This document shows, in pieces, positions 6,388-13,599 of a stretch of 14,491 bases of DNA. This stretch comes from Chlamydiota bacterium (GTDB taxonomy: Bacteria > Chlamydiota > Chlamydiia > Chlamydiales > Waddliaceae). The notes beneath the pieces are model-generated. The model was not told the DNA's origin, made no database searches, and saw only the letters and a list, made by a program, of their open reading frames with translations. The DNA is taken from the NCBI GenBank assembly GCA_011065005.1, contig JAAKFP010000016.1, positions 1 to 14,491 of the forward strand, given 5' to 3'. A program made the position numbers and the translations under genes. Position 1 is the stretch's first letter. Every line of letters starts with the position of its first letter.

Positions 6388-7680
6388 ATGGAACCAGGTG
6401 AACACCAAAAGCCAAAAAGGATCGAGTTAGATACTGAGAACCCTCGGGAAGCTGCATATTTAGCTTTACTTCTCTCACTGCGAGAGGAAACTTATGTAGG
6501 TGAAACTCTTGAGCGGTGGCGAAAGAAAGCAAGCCCCTCTTCTGTCGATTATCATTTAGCAAGAGAAATTGCTTATGGGGCTTCGCGTATGGCTTTGGCT
6601 CTCGATTATGTTGCAGAGCAGCTTGCGAACAAGCAGAAGTTGAATCTGAAACTCAGAGAGCGTGTTCTGATGCGGACCGCGGTCTATCAACATATGTATA
6701 TGGACCGCGTTCCTGATTATGCAATTTCAGATGAGACGATTGAAATTGCTAAGAAATATTGTCATGAAACCTTTGTAAGATTTCTTAACGCCGCTTTACG
6801 AAGGCTGTCAGAGAATGCCATTGAGCTTCCAAAAGGGGAAACCGTTCCTGAAATTAGCATCCGTTATTCCTATCCCCCCTTTTATGTTCAGGAGTTGATT
6901 CAGAACTATGGCTTGGAGAAAGCGGAAACCTACATGGAAGCAGGGAATAAACCTTCCGTAACAATGTTTCGCATAAGACCTCACGCAAAAGAAGAAATTG
7001 AGAAAAGAGAAGGAATCGAACTTCTTGCGGGCACTTTATCACCGATTGCCATGGTTCGGGATACGAGATTACTTCCTACAATTGTTGAGTCTCCGGACTA
7101 TTACATTCAGAATGTAACTCCAGCTGTATCGATTCAGTTGCTTTCAAAAAAAGCACATGTTCCCAATAGGGTTTTGGATATGTGTGCATCTCCGGGAGGC
7201 AAGCTGATCGCTGTACACGACAACTTTCCCGACGCTGAGCTTTTTGCCAATGATGTCTCGCCAGAGAAGCTAAAACCTCTCTCGGAAAACTGTGCTAAGT
7301 ATAATATTTCAGCAACATTAAGCTGTTCGCGGGGGCAAGAGTATTCTAGTGATACACCTTTCGATTTGGTTATTTTGGATGCGCCCTGTAGTAACAGCGG
7401 CGTTCTCAACAAACGTCCTGAGGCTAGGTGGAGGATATCTCGGAAGAATCTTGAGCAGCTAGAGGAAATGCAATTGCAGCTTCTAAAAAATGCCGTCAGC
7501 CTCATCTCGGAGCATGGAGAAATTTGGTATCTTACATGCAGTATTCTCAAAAGGGAAAACACACGTTTGGTGGATAAAGCGTGCGAGATGTTCAATCTAC
7601 AAGTTCGCACTAAAGAAACGATATTTCCCAATCTCGATGGCTGGGATGGAGGCTTCGCCTGCGCCCTGCAGAAAGTGTAG
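6388..7680 (+). CDS. rsmB: RsmB-type 16S rRNA (cytosine-C5) methyltransferase
   Basis: A 430-residue RsmB/Sun/NOP2-family enzyme, the normal length for RsmB, which methylates C5 of cytosine 967 of 16S rRNA (E. coli numbering) using S-adenosylmethionine. Residues ~18-145 form the NusB-like RNA-binding domain, ending in a FVRFLNAALRRL helix. The SAM-binding loop is VLDMCASPGGK (~262-272). The two family cysteines are in DAPCSNSGVL (Cys334, product-release position) and LTCSILKREN (Cys384, nucleophile position), both intact, with RPEARW between them. LTCS replaces the more usual STCS. The ATG at 6388 has only a weak AAAGAA ribosome site. Related family members (RsmF, Trm4) lack the N-terminal NusB-like domain, so RsmB is preferred. 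Confidence 0.85.
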   Translation: MEPGEHQKPKRIELDTENPREAAYLALLLSLREETYVGETLERWRKKASPSSVDYHLAREIAYGASRMALALDYVAEQLANKQKLNLKLRERVLMRTAVYQHMYMDRVPDYAISDETIEIAKKYCHETFVRFLNAALRRLSENAIELPKGETVPEISIRYSYPPFYVQELIQNYGLEKAETYMEAGNKPSVTMFRIRPHAKEEIEKREGIELLAGTLSPIAMVRDTRLLPTIVESPDYYIQNVTPAVSIQLLSKKAHVPNRVLDMCASPGGKLIAVHDNFPDAELFANDVSPEKLKPLSENCAKYNISATLSCSRGQEYSSDTPFDLVILDAPCSNSGVLNKRPEARWRISRKNLEQLEEMQLQLLKNAVSLISEHGEIWYLTCSILKRENTRLVDKACEMFNLQVRTKETIFPNLDGWDGGFACALQKV

Positions 7681-7711
7681 AACGGTGGACATTGATAAAA
7701 TTAACGATATC

Positions 7712-7741
7712 TTGACACTACCTTAATGTCTTGTTTATAAT
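7712..7741 (+). promoter_or_regulatory. Consensus sigma70 promoter TTGACA-18-TATAAT
   Basis: TTGACA at 7712-7717 and TATAAT at 7736-7741 both match the consensus at every base, with an 18-bp spacer. The start of transcription would be near 7748, about 70 nt upstream of the ATG at 7820, in a very AT-rich leader without a visible Shine-Dalgarno sequence. It is the best promoter match in the window, yet it drives a broken gene. Confidence 0.65.
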
Positions 7742-7819
7742 TATTATTTATAATAGATATAATTAAAACAAGCAATAACTAAGCATAATCTTTAATTATA
7801 ACTTTTGGTTTATAAAAAC

Positions 7820-8760
7820 ATGACTAGTAGTATAACAGGTTCTGGCAGTGTGTTTTGTCACAGGTGCTTGACGATAATAATGAATTCGATCGTTTCACCG
7901 GTCAAATAGCTCATCCTAAAGAGGGTTACGATATTCCAGAAATTTTAGCAAAGGAAGTGATACACATTCTTTGCCAACTAAAGGACAAGTCTCCAGAAAA
8001 GCGTATTGAATATCTCAATCACACGAATGTCGATACCAGTCTAGTTTTTTACATGCGTCATGTTGCTGCTGAGTATATGCAAAAAGAGTACTCGATTTAT
8101 AGCTATCAAGATATTTTTGATATCAAAACGAACAAAGGCAGAGGTGGGGCAACTGAAATATCTGCTTTTGCAAGGTATTTCAACCTTGAGCTTCACCTCA
8201 TCGATTTTAATTCTGAAGGGAAGTTAATTTATCGCAAGATGTCAAGGAGCGATAGAGGATTTAGAGAACCGGTTTCGGTCTAGGATTTAACCCATGTACC
8301 GAGGGGTTCTATTTTTGGAACCAATGACTATCATTACGAATTTCTTTCTTTTGAAAATTACGCAAATTCTCTGTCAGAGGACATGAAAGGGAAACTCGGC
8401 GACTCGCTTAACGGGCTAGCAGAACAAATCAAAAAAGATCATGAGATTGCAATAGAATTACAAAGGCAGTTCGATGAAGAGAAGACACAAATCAAATCTG
8501 ACAGTTTATACGCTCAACAGCTTAAGAGGAAGTTGGAAAGTGGTAACTTAGAAGGGGAGGCAACATCTGCGGCTTCAGGAACGCCATCTCCTGGCCCGGT
8601 GGCGGCAGAACCCCGAAAGAGTGAGAGTTCTACCCCTCCAAAGGTCTCAAAAGCCCCAAAGAAAAGAAGACCATTATTGGAATTTTTCAGCCGCATTGGG
8701 CAATGGTTCTTTCGTTTGTTTAGCGCAATAGCAGGTCTGTTTAAGAGGCATTCCCGATAA
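7820..8760 (+). pseudogene. Broken gene for an OTU-like protease/effector candidate
   Basis: Two adjacent open segments (7855-8283 and 8383-8760) are in the same frame, separated by a single TAG at 8281-8283; reading through gives continuous sensible sequence (DLTHVPRGSIFGTNDYHYEF). At the 5' end, ATG 7820 reads MTSSITGSGSVF and joins this frame if one T is restored in the T-run at 7853-7856. The repaired protein is ~313 residues. The part GGATEISAFARYFNLELHLI... followed by YHYEFL resembles the C-terminal half of OTU cysteine proteases (G-x-E-L-x-A-L-A, then a strand, then catalytic HY). I cannot find a canonical DGNC cysteine motif; Cys52 of the repaired protein lacks that context. The C-terminus has a Pro/Ser/Lys-rich linker (~residues 245-285) and an amphipathic FFSRIGQWFFRLFSAIAGLF segment. 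Alternatives are a non-OTU protein or sequencing error; the segments could also be read as two small hypothetical genes. Confidence 0.5.
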
Positions 8761-8785
8761 TTTTATCAATTTTTGTTGTTTGGGG

Positions 8786-8998
8786 GTAACCGTTCACCTC
8801 TATCTGTTAACCGCGAAGAACGCGAAGGACACGCGAAGATTTTTTTATGAAATAGTTAAATTCTTCGCGTTTTCCTGGCAAAACATTTGGACTAAGCAAA
8901 ATAATTTGGAGTAAGCCGAGCAATCGGCTTTTTGCTGAGAGTCGTGCAAATGGCGTCTTTAAGTTGACACCATTGGCTGAACGCTTACAAAAATCTAG
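8786..8998. repeat. Dispersed repeat cluster (copy 2 and CGCGAAG repeats)
   Basis: GTAACCGTTCA at 8786-8796 and TGAACGCTTAC at 8978-8988 form an 11-bp inverted pair with one mismatch. The right terminus with its flank (8957-8998) is an inverted copy of 5645-5685, the left end of the element near the MFS gene. Inside, AACCGCGAAGAACGCGAAGG begins at 8809 and runs to 8839, and TTCTTCGCGTTTT at 8861-8873 faces it, making a hairpin of the same CGCGAAG type as at 10857-10948. The cluster fills most of the gap between the OTU-like pseudogene and the M29 pseudogene. It looks like a composite of two repeat families. Confidence 0.6.
8914..8935 (+). terminator. Possible rho-independent terminator
   Basis: AAGCCGA and TCGGCTT form a perfect 7-bp stem around the loop GCAA, followed by a run of T (8930-8934). 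It lies ~155 bp after the OTU-like pseudogene and inside the repeat cluster, so it could end transcription from the strong promoter at 7712. Confidence 0.45.
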
Positions 8999-9058
8999 AT
9001 ACCGATAAAGTGTGTTTGTTGTATGATGTTGCCTTTCAATAAGAAGGAGTGAATAGAC

Positions 9059-9582
9059 ATGAGAGATGTCCGAATCGACCGTTGGGCAGAGATATTGGTG
9101 AATTATTCCCTGCAAGTGCAGAAGGGGGAGCATGTTGTAATCGTTAGTGAGGTGGAAGCTAAGCCTTTGGTCGAAGCGTGTTACGAGAAATTTCTTCAAG
9201 CCGGGGCCATTGTTGAGCCCATACTTGTTTTCAGGGAGTGGTCTGAGATCCAATTTAAATATGCCACCGATGAACAGTTGAAAACGACAATGCCCTTGAT
9301 GCGTTATGCGGCAGAAAATTGTGATGTCTACCTTTATATCGGTGCGGAGACGAATTCGAGGCTTCTTGCGAATGTAGACCCAAAGAAGCAGGCCTTGGTG
9401 TCGCAAGGGCGTTCTCCCATTTTGCTTTGGGTAAAGGATACCCTCAGACAGGAAACACAAATACCTCTGCATTGCATTGGGACATGATTTTTGATCTGAT
9501 GGATGGAGGCTCCATCACTGCTGATGGCAATCTTATTTACAAAGATGGAAAATTTTCAAACACCGACTGGCCTCAGCCATAA
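9059..9582 (+). pseudogene. M29 family aminopeptidase, internally deleted
   Basis: The start is good (AAGGAG at 9043-9048, ATG 9059) and the first ~119 residues match the N-terminus of M29 (AmpS/aminopeptidase T type) metallopeptidases: DRWAEILVNYSLQVQKGEHV, then VEAKPLVEACYEKFLQAGA. The frame then reads nonsense and stops at 9485-9487. From about 9418 another frame encodes the family's C-terminus: FALGKGYPQTGNTNTSALHW then DMIFDLMDGG, DGNLIYKDGKF and the stop TAA at 9580-9582. M29 enzymes are ~370-410 residues, so about 200 central residues, with most metal ligands, are missing, and the junction is out of frame. No activity is expected. The deletion ends sharply, without a visible repeat. 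rarA starts 15 bp downstream and may use the same transcript. Confidence 0.8.
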
Positions 9583-9597
9583 AAAAAAAGAGAAAAC

Positions 9598-10857
9598 ATG
9601 ACGCAACCACTAGCAGATCAGTTGAGGCCGGGGTGTCTTGAGGAGGTTTTTGGTCAGGATCACATCCTAGGCACTGGAGGATTTATACCATCAACGATCT
9701 CTGCAGGAAAGCCTTCGTCCATTATACTATGGGGGCCGCCCGGTTGTGGAAAAACCTCTATTGCTCGCCTCTATGCCAAAGCTTTTTCGATGGAATTTCG
9801 GAGTATGAGTGCGGTCTTTAGTGGAGTTGCCGACCTGAAGAAAATCGTCAAACAGATCAAAGAAACGCCTCTATTTTCGAGAGGATCGGCACTTTTTGTT
9901 GATGAGATTCACCGTTTCAATAAGGCGCAGCAAGATGCATTTCTCCCCTTTATAGAGGATGGAACCATCGTTTTGGTGGGAGCGACAGCAGAAAATCCTT
10001 CTTTTTATCTTAATGACGCCTTGATCTCTCGAGTGAGTGTGTTACAACTCAAGCAGCTTGATGATGGCGCCCTAGAAAAAATTCTGCACCGCTGTGAAGC
10101 ATGCAAAGGCTCCCTTCCTCTAACTCCCGAGGCGAAAACCTATCTCTATCAACTGGCGCAAGGAGACGGTCGTTACCTATTGAATCTCATTGAGACGTTG
10201 CAAACAAAAAAAACGGATACCCCTTTCGGTCCAGAAGATGTACAACAGTTTTTGCAGAAACGTCCTTCCTTTTATGACCGTGCGGGCGATCAGCACTATA
10301 ATATCATTTCAGCATTACATAAGTCTGTTCGTGGGTCCGATCCCAATGCAGCGCTGTACTGGTTTGCCAGAATGTTGGAAGGGGGTGAAGACCCCCGTTA
10401 CATTGCTAGGAGATTGATTCGGATGGCTGCTGAAGATGTTGGCCTCGCCGATCCTCAAGCGCTGCAAGTGACCATTGCAGCTCGGGATGCTTATGAGATG
10501 CTAGGCGCCCCAGAAGGGGAACTTGCTCTGGCTGAAGCGGTCATTTATCTAGCTCTTGCTCCCAAAAGCAATGCTGTCTATAGCGCTTACTCACAAGCGA
10601 GAGCTTTTGCAGCAAAAACCACTCAATATGATCCACCGAAGCATATTCTGAATGCTCCGACATCCTTGATGAAAAGAATGGATTACGGCAAAGGGTACGT
10701 TTACGATCATGAAACCTTAAAAGGTTTCTCCGGGCAAGATTATTCTCCAGAGGGTTTGGAAATTCCTGCGTTTTACGAACCTGTGGAGCGAGGGTTTGAA
10801 CGGGAAATGAAAAAGCGCCTCGACTATTTTTCTCATTTACGTGAAAAAGGTAGGTAA
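9598..10857 (+). CDS. rarA: Replication-associated recombination protein A (AAA+ ATPase)
   Basis: A 419-residue RarA/MgsA/WRNIP1-family AAA+ ATPase, close to the family's usual length, which acts at stalled replication forks as a clamp-loader-like factor. It starts with the typical PLADQLRPGCLEEVFGQDHI. Walker A is GPPGCGKT (46-53), Walker B is ALFVDEIHRFNKAQQDAF (98-115), sensor 1 is GATAENPSF (128-136), and an SRV with the putative arginine finger follows near 144. The C-terminal part has family signatures DQHYNIISALHKSVRGSDPN, ALYWFARMLEGGEDPRYI, AAEDVGLADP and the YKPDYK-like DYGKGYVYDHE. All catalytic residues are present. The ribosome site is weak (AAAGAGAAAAC). The upstream neighbour is the broken M29 gene; downstream lies a long palindrome and then rimO on the same strand. 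Confidence 0.95.
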   Translation: MTQPLADQLRPGCLEEVFGQDHILGTGGFIPSTISAGKPSSIILWGPPGCGKTSIARLYAKAFSMEFRSMSAVFSGVADLKKIVKQIKETPLFSRGSALFVDEIHRFNKAQQDAFLPFIEDGTIVLVGATAENPSFYLNDALISRVSVLQLKQLDDGALEKILHRCEACKGSLPLTPEAKTYLYQLAQGDGRYLLNLIETLQTKKTDTPFGPEDVQQFLQKRPSFYDRAGDQHYNIISALHKSVRGSDPNAALYWFARMLEGGEDPRYIARRLIRMAAEDVGLADPQALQVTIAARDAYEMLGAPEGELALAEAVIYLALAPKSNAVYSAYSQARAFAAKTTQYDPPKHILNAPTSLMKRMDYGKGYVYDHETLKGFSGQDYSPEGLEIPAFYEPVERGFEREMKKRLDYFSHLREKGR

Positions 10858-10948
10858 AAAATAACCGCGAAGATCGCGAAGAGAACGCGAAGAATTAATT
10901 ATTCTTCGCGTTCTCTTCGCTTCCTTCGCGATCTTCGCGGTTATTTTT
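10857..10948. repeat. Long CGCGAAG-type palindrome between rarA and rimO
   Basis: The left arm (10857-10895, beginning AAAAATAACCGCGAAGATCG) and right arm (10901-10948) are complementary over nearly their whole length around a 5-nt centre TAATT; the right arm carries ~9 extra bases (GAAGCGAAG-type repeat). The left arm begins in the last base of the rarA stop codon. The units CGCGAAGA and AACGCGAAG also occur at 8809-8839 and, decayed, at 14171-14188. An RNA hairpin of this size followed by TTATTTTTA could also act as a terminator for rarA. Confidence 0.8.
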
Positions 10949-11045
10949 ATACAGCTCCCTAGAAGCACCCTCCTCCTGGAAATTAATCTTGCTATGGGTT
11001 AAACTTGCCCTCTAATTTACCCATATTCTTAGAGTTTAGGTACCT

Positions 11046-12455
11046 ATGCCCCGCAAAAAGACAAAATCAAGATTTCACACCTCTGGAAATAAAATTTCAT
11101 TTATTAGTTTAGGGTGCCCTAGGAATCTTGTCGACAGCGAAGTGATGCTGGGGATTCTGTTAAAGGCGGGTTATGAACCTTCCGAAATTCCTGAAGAGGC
11201 GGATTATCTTATCATCAACACCTGTGGCTTTCTTCAATCTGCTCGCGATGAATCCTTAGCTGCCATTCAGGAAACTATTGAGATAAAGAAAGAAACCACA
11301 AAAGTTATTGTTACAGGTTGCATGGTACAACGTCATAGCGATGAGATTACAAAGCAATTTCCAAAAGTGGATTACCTTTTAGGATCTGGAGACGTGAACG
11401 GAATCTTGAAAGCGGTGCAGTCTACCGAGAAAGGAGCAGAAATCACTTCGGCTAAGAGCTACCTAGAGGCTGGTGAAGTCCCTCGCCAACTTTCAACGCC
11501 GCAACACTATGCCTACCTAAAAATTGCTGAGGGCTGCCGCAAGCGGTGTTCTTACTGCATTATTCCTGAGATTAAGGGGCCTCTAAGAAGTAAAAGTGTC
11601 GAGCAAGTTCTCAAAGAGTTTCGCGTTCTTCTGGATCAAGGTGTGAAAGAGGTGATCCTCATTGCTCAAGACCTCGGAGACTGGGGAAAAGACTTGGGCT
11701 TCCGACGGTCGGAAGGGCTGGCACATTTACTTCGAGAAATTCTTAATGAGAAGACAGATTTCTGGCTGCGGTTGCTCTACCTTTATCCTGATGAAATGTC
11801 TGAAGAGCTCATTCAGATCATAAAGAATGATAAAAGGATTTGTCCCTATGTTGACATGCCCATCCAGCATGTTAATGATGACCTGCTCAGATCTATGTCT
11901 CGAACCACTTCTAAGGAAGATATCATCCGCATGATTACGATTATGCGAAAAGAAATCCCCGATATGACGATTCGTACCAGCCTTATCGTCGGCTTTCCTG
12001 GAGAGACAGAAGAGCAGTTTGAGGAGTTGGAGCAATTCCTCAAAGAGTTCCAGCTCGATAATGTTGGAATTTTCAAATATTCTCGCGAACCTGGAAGCCG
12101 CGCTGCTGAGCTTCCCAATCAAATTTCAGAAGAGAATAAGGAACGCCGCTATCAACAACTGATGAAGGTCCAGCAAGAGATCGTTGAAAAGAACAACCAA
12201 CGCATGGTCGGAAAAAAGCTTGAGGCTTTCGTCGAAGGTTACCACCCCGAGTCCTCACTCTTGATGAGTGCTCGGCATCGAGGTCAATGCCCTGAGGTTG
12301 ACGGTCAGATCATCATCAATGACGGTAGGAAAGTTCAAGCCTTTGGGAAAAAGTATCTAGTCGAAATTACCGACGTTGCAGGATACGATCTGATAGGAAG
12401 AGTGATTAAGTCTTTAGAAAAATCCTCTCCCCTGGCTCAGGTGCCAAAAGCTTAA
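11046..12455 (+). CDS. rimO: Ribosomal protein S12 methylthiotransferase RimO
   Basis: A 469-residue radical-SAM methylthiotransferase that modifies the conserved aspartate (Asp88/89) of ribosomal protein S12. The N-terminal UPF0004 domain has its three cluster cysteines in SLGCPRNLVDSE (Cys24), INTCGF (Cys60) and TGCMVQR (Cys92). The radical-SAM motif is AEGCRKRCSYCIIP (Cys164, 168, 171). SLGCPRN, IPEIKGPLRS and PIQHVNDDLLRSMSR favour RimO over MiaB. A TRAM domain fills the last ~70 residues. It is slightly longer than usual because of a basic N-terminal extension (MPRKKTKSRFHTSGNK) and a short C-terminal tail. The ribosome site is weak (TTAGG). Its last 50 bp overlap the convergent metallo-hydrolase gene. 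Confidence 0.95.
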   Translation: MPRKKTKSRFHTSGNKISFISLGCPRNLVDSEVMLGILLKAGYEPSEIPEEADYLIINTCGFLQSARDESLAAIQETIEIKKETTKVIVTGCMVQRHSDEITKQFPKVDYLLGSGDVNGILKAVQSTEKGAEITSAKSYLEAGEVPRQLSTPQHYAYLKIAEGCRKRCSYCIIPEIKGPLRSKSVEQVLKEFRVLLDQGVKEVILIAQDLGDWGKDLGFRRSEGLAHLLREILNEKTDFWLRLLYLYPDEMSEELIQIIKNDKRICPYVDMPIQHVNDDLLRSMSRTTSKEDIIRMITIMRKEIPDMTIRTSLIVGFPGETEEQFEELEQFLKEFQLDNVGIFKYSREPGSRAAELPNQISEENKERRYQQLMKVQQEIVEKNNQRMVGKKLEAFVEGYHPESSLLMSARHRGQCPEVDGQIIINDGRKVQAFGKKYLVEITDVAGYDLIGRVIKSLEKSSPLAQVPKA

Positions 12456-13155
12456 ACGGAACATCTTTTTGTAGGGCTGTAAACTCTGAAAGTCTGTTGG
12501 CCCTCTCATCTCTTTGGATGTGGACAAGTGCCAAAGTTTGAAGGGTCGGAAGGCCTTTGGCAAAGGCAACGATATCCAATGCATAGGTGTGACCTTGGAT
12601 TGCGCGATCATACGTATAGGCTTCATGGACAAGAACTGTGCAGTCTTGGAAAAGATCTCTAGTTTTCGTAGTAAGACCACCATCACCACTGATTCCTATC
12701 GAAGATTTCCCCTTGGTAATTTTTATCGCATAATTCTTCATAGAGTGATCTGTCTGGGCAAAGGAAAGGCTCAATTCATTTAGAGCCACTGGGTCCGTAG
12801 TTTCCAAATATTTTAACTCAAAATCCAACTTGGAACGGCAGGAGGGATAACCCAGATCAATCGTTCGGTTGATGAGGGATTTAGTTCCTGGCTGCCCGAT
12901 GATTGTTAGAGGTTTCTTTCGACCCTCCTCCTGCCAGCGATACACCATGGCAGGAACGCCAAAAAAGTGGTCTGCATGAAAATGGGTGACATACAAAGCA
13001 TCAATAAGGTCGGGAGGATAGTTTCTGGAGAAAAGATTCCTTGGTACAGCATACCCACAATCGATAAGAAGGTTCGTTTCCGAGTGCAAAAGAAAAGAGG
13101 TGTTTCCCAATTGCGGCTCAAAAGCCTCTCCAACACCAATACACTCTAATTCCAT
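12406..13155 (-). CDS. RNase Z-like metallo-beta-lactamase-fold hydrolase
   Basis: A 249-residue MBL-fold protein. The start was set at 13155 because GGAGGTGAT, a full anti-16S match, lies directly before it; an upstream in-frame ATG would add 19 unlikely residues. Motifs: GNTSFLL (17-23), LLIDCG (29-34), THFHADH (57-63), DHSMKNYAIKI (136-146), ISGDGG (155-160), VLVHEAYTYD (174-183), GHT (188-190) and LVHIQRDER (210-218). The zinc ligands H58, H60, D62, H63, H137, D158 and H212 are therefore all present, in the RNase Z order. It is shorter than RNase Z (~305 residues) and has no obvious tRNA-binding arm insertion, so it may be a paralogue with another substrate rather than the tRNA 3' processing enzyme. 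Its 3' end overlaps rimO by 50 bp. Confidence 0.75.
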   Translation of the reverse strand: MELECIGVGEAFEPQLGNTSFLLHSETNLLIDCGYAVPRNLFSRNYPPDLIDALYVTHFHADHFFGVPAMVYRWQEEGRKKPLTIIGQPGTKSLINRTIDLGYPSCRSKLDFELKYLETTDPVALNELSLSFAQTDHSMKNYAIKITKGKSSIGISGDGGLTTKTRDLFQDCTVLVHEAYTYDRAIQGHTYALDIVAFAKGLPTLQTLALVHIQRDERANRLSEFTALQKDVPFKLLAPEPGERIFLKT

Positions 13156-13164
13156 ATCACCTCC
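13156..13164 (-). promoter_or_regulatory. Extended Shine-Dalgarno of the RNase Z-like gene
   Basis: On the minus strand GGAGGTGAT immediately precedes ATG at 13155. It fixes the start codon and is the strongest ribosome site in the window. Confidence 0.8.
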
Positions 13165-13242
13165 ACAGGATACACTATATAGCATAACAGAAAAATATTG
13201 GGTAGGCTGCATTCCCGCAGAAAAAAATAAAATCTTCTCTGA

Positions 13243-13443
13243 GATTTAATTTGCCATTTTGAGGGCTTAGGTCTTAGGTCAAAGGAAGCCAAAGTTGAGA
13301 TCAAAGGAAGTGGGTCTGTCCTACTGGAAGTCGAAGATAAACTCGATGTTAACATTACAGGTAGCGGCTCCGTGCAATACCAGGGATCACCAAAGGTGAC
13401 CACGAAAATCAGCGGTGCAGGGCATGTGACTAAGTTGGATTAG
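13243..13443 (+). pseudogene. C-terminal remnant of a GIN-domain (DUF2807) protein
   Basis: The frame is open from 13243 to TAG at 13441-13443. From about 13270 it reads LRSKEAKVEIKGSGSVLLEV followed by EDKLDVNITGSGSVQYQGSP and KVTTKISGAGHVTKLD. These are the repeated xSGSGxV strands of the GIN/DUF2807 domain (putative autotransporter adhesin head domain), a right-handed beta-helix usually found in secreted or surface proteins. Only the last ~56 residues remain; there is no start codon, signal peptide or upstream homologous sequence before 13243. The stop is at the usual family position, so the C-terminus is native and the 5' part has been lost. It is convergent with the DoxX-type gene; both stop codons share the site into which a MITE has inserted. 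Confidence 0.65.
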
Positions 13444-13599
13444 GAACTGTGCAAAAATAAGTTATACGTTTCTGATATCACAGCGCTTCAGCTGCAAGGC
13501 GCAAATCAGTAGCCAACTTCTTAGTTTTCAAGGATTTGCAACGTAGCAGATGAAGATGCTGTGATATCAGAAATGTGCAAGTTATTTTTGCACGGTTCC
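13443..13599. mobile_element. MITE with ~66-bp terminal inverted repeats and TTA duplication
   Basis: The 157-bp element begins GGAACTGTGCAAAAATAA and ends with the complement of GGAACCGTGCAAAAATAA. The arms stay alignable to GCAAATC (left, ~13507) and GATTTGC (right, ~13533), including an exact 16-bp block TTTCTGATATCACAGC. About 25 bp separate the arms. Direct TTA repeats flank it (13440-13442 and 13600-13602), as expected for a transposase making TNA duplications, such as IS5-group enzymes (inference). It encodes nothing and would depend on a transposase elsewhere. Confidence 0.8.

Noticed and set aside
8807..9472. 221-codon minus-strand open frame
   Set aside because: It is antisense to the M29 remnant and the repeat cluster; the plus strand shows clear M29 homology, while this frame shows no recognisable motif.
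10857..10948. CRISPR-like repeats in the CGCGAAG regions
   Set aside because: Units are short and irregular, there are no spacers of constant length, and the structure is a palindrome rather than an array.
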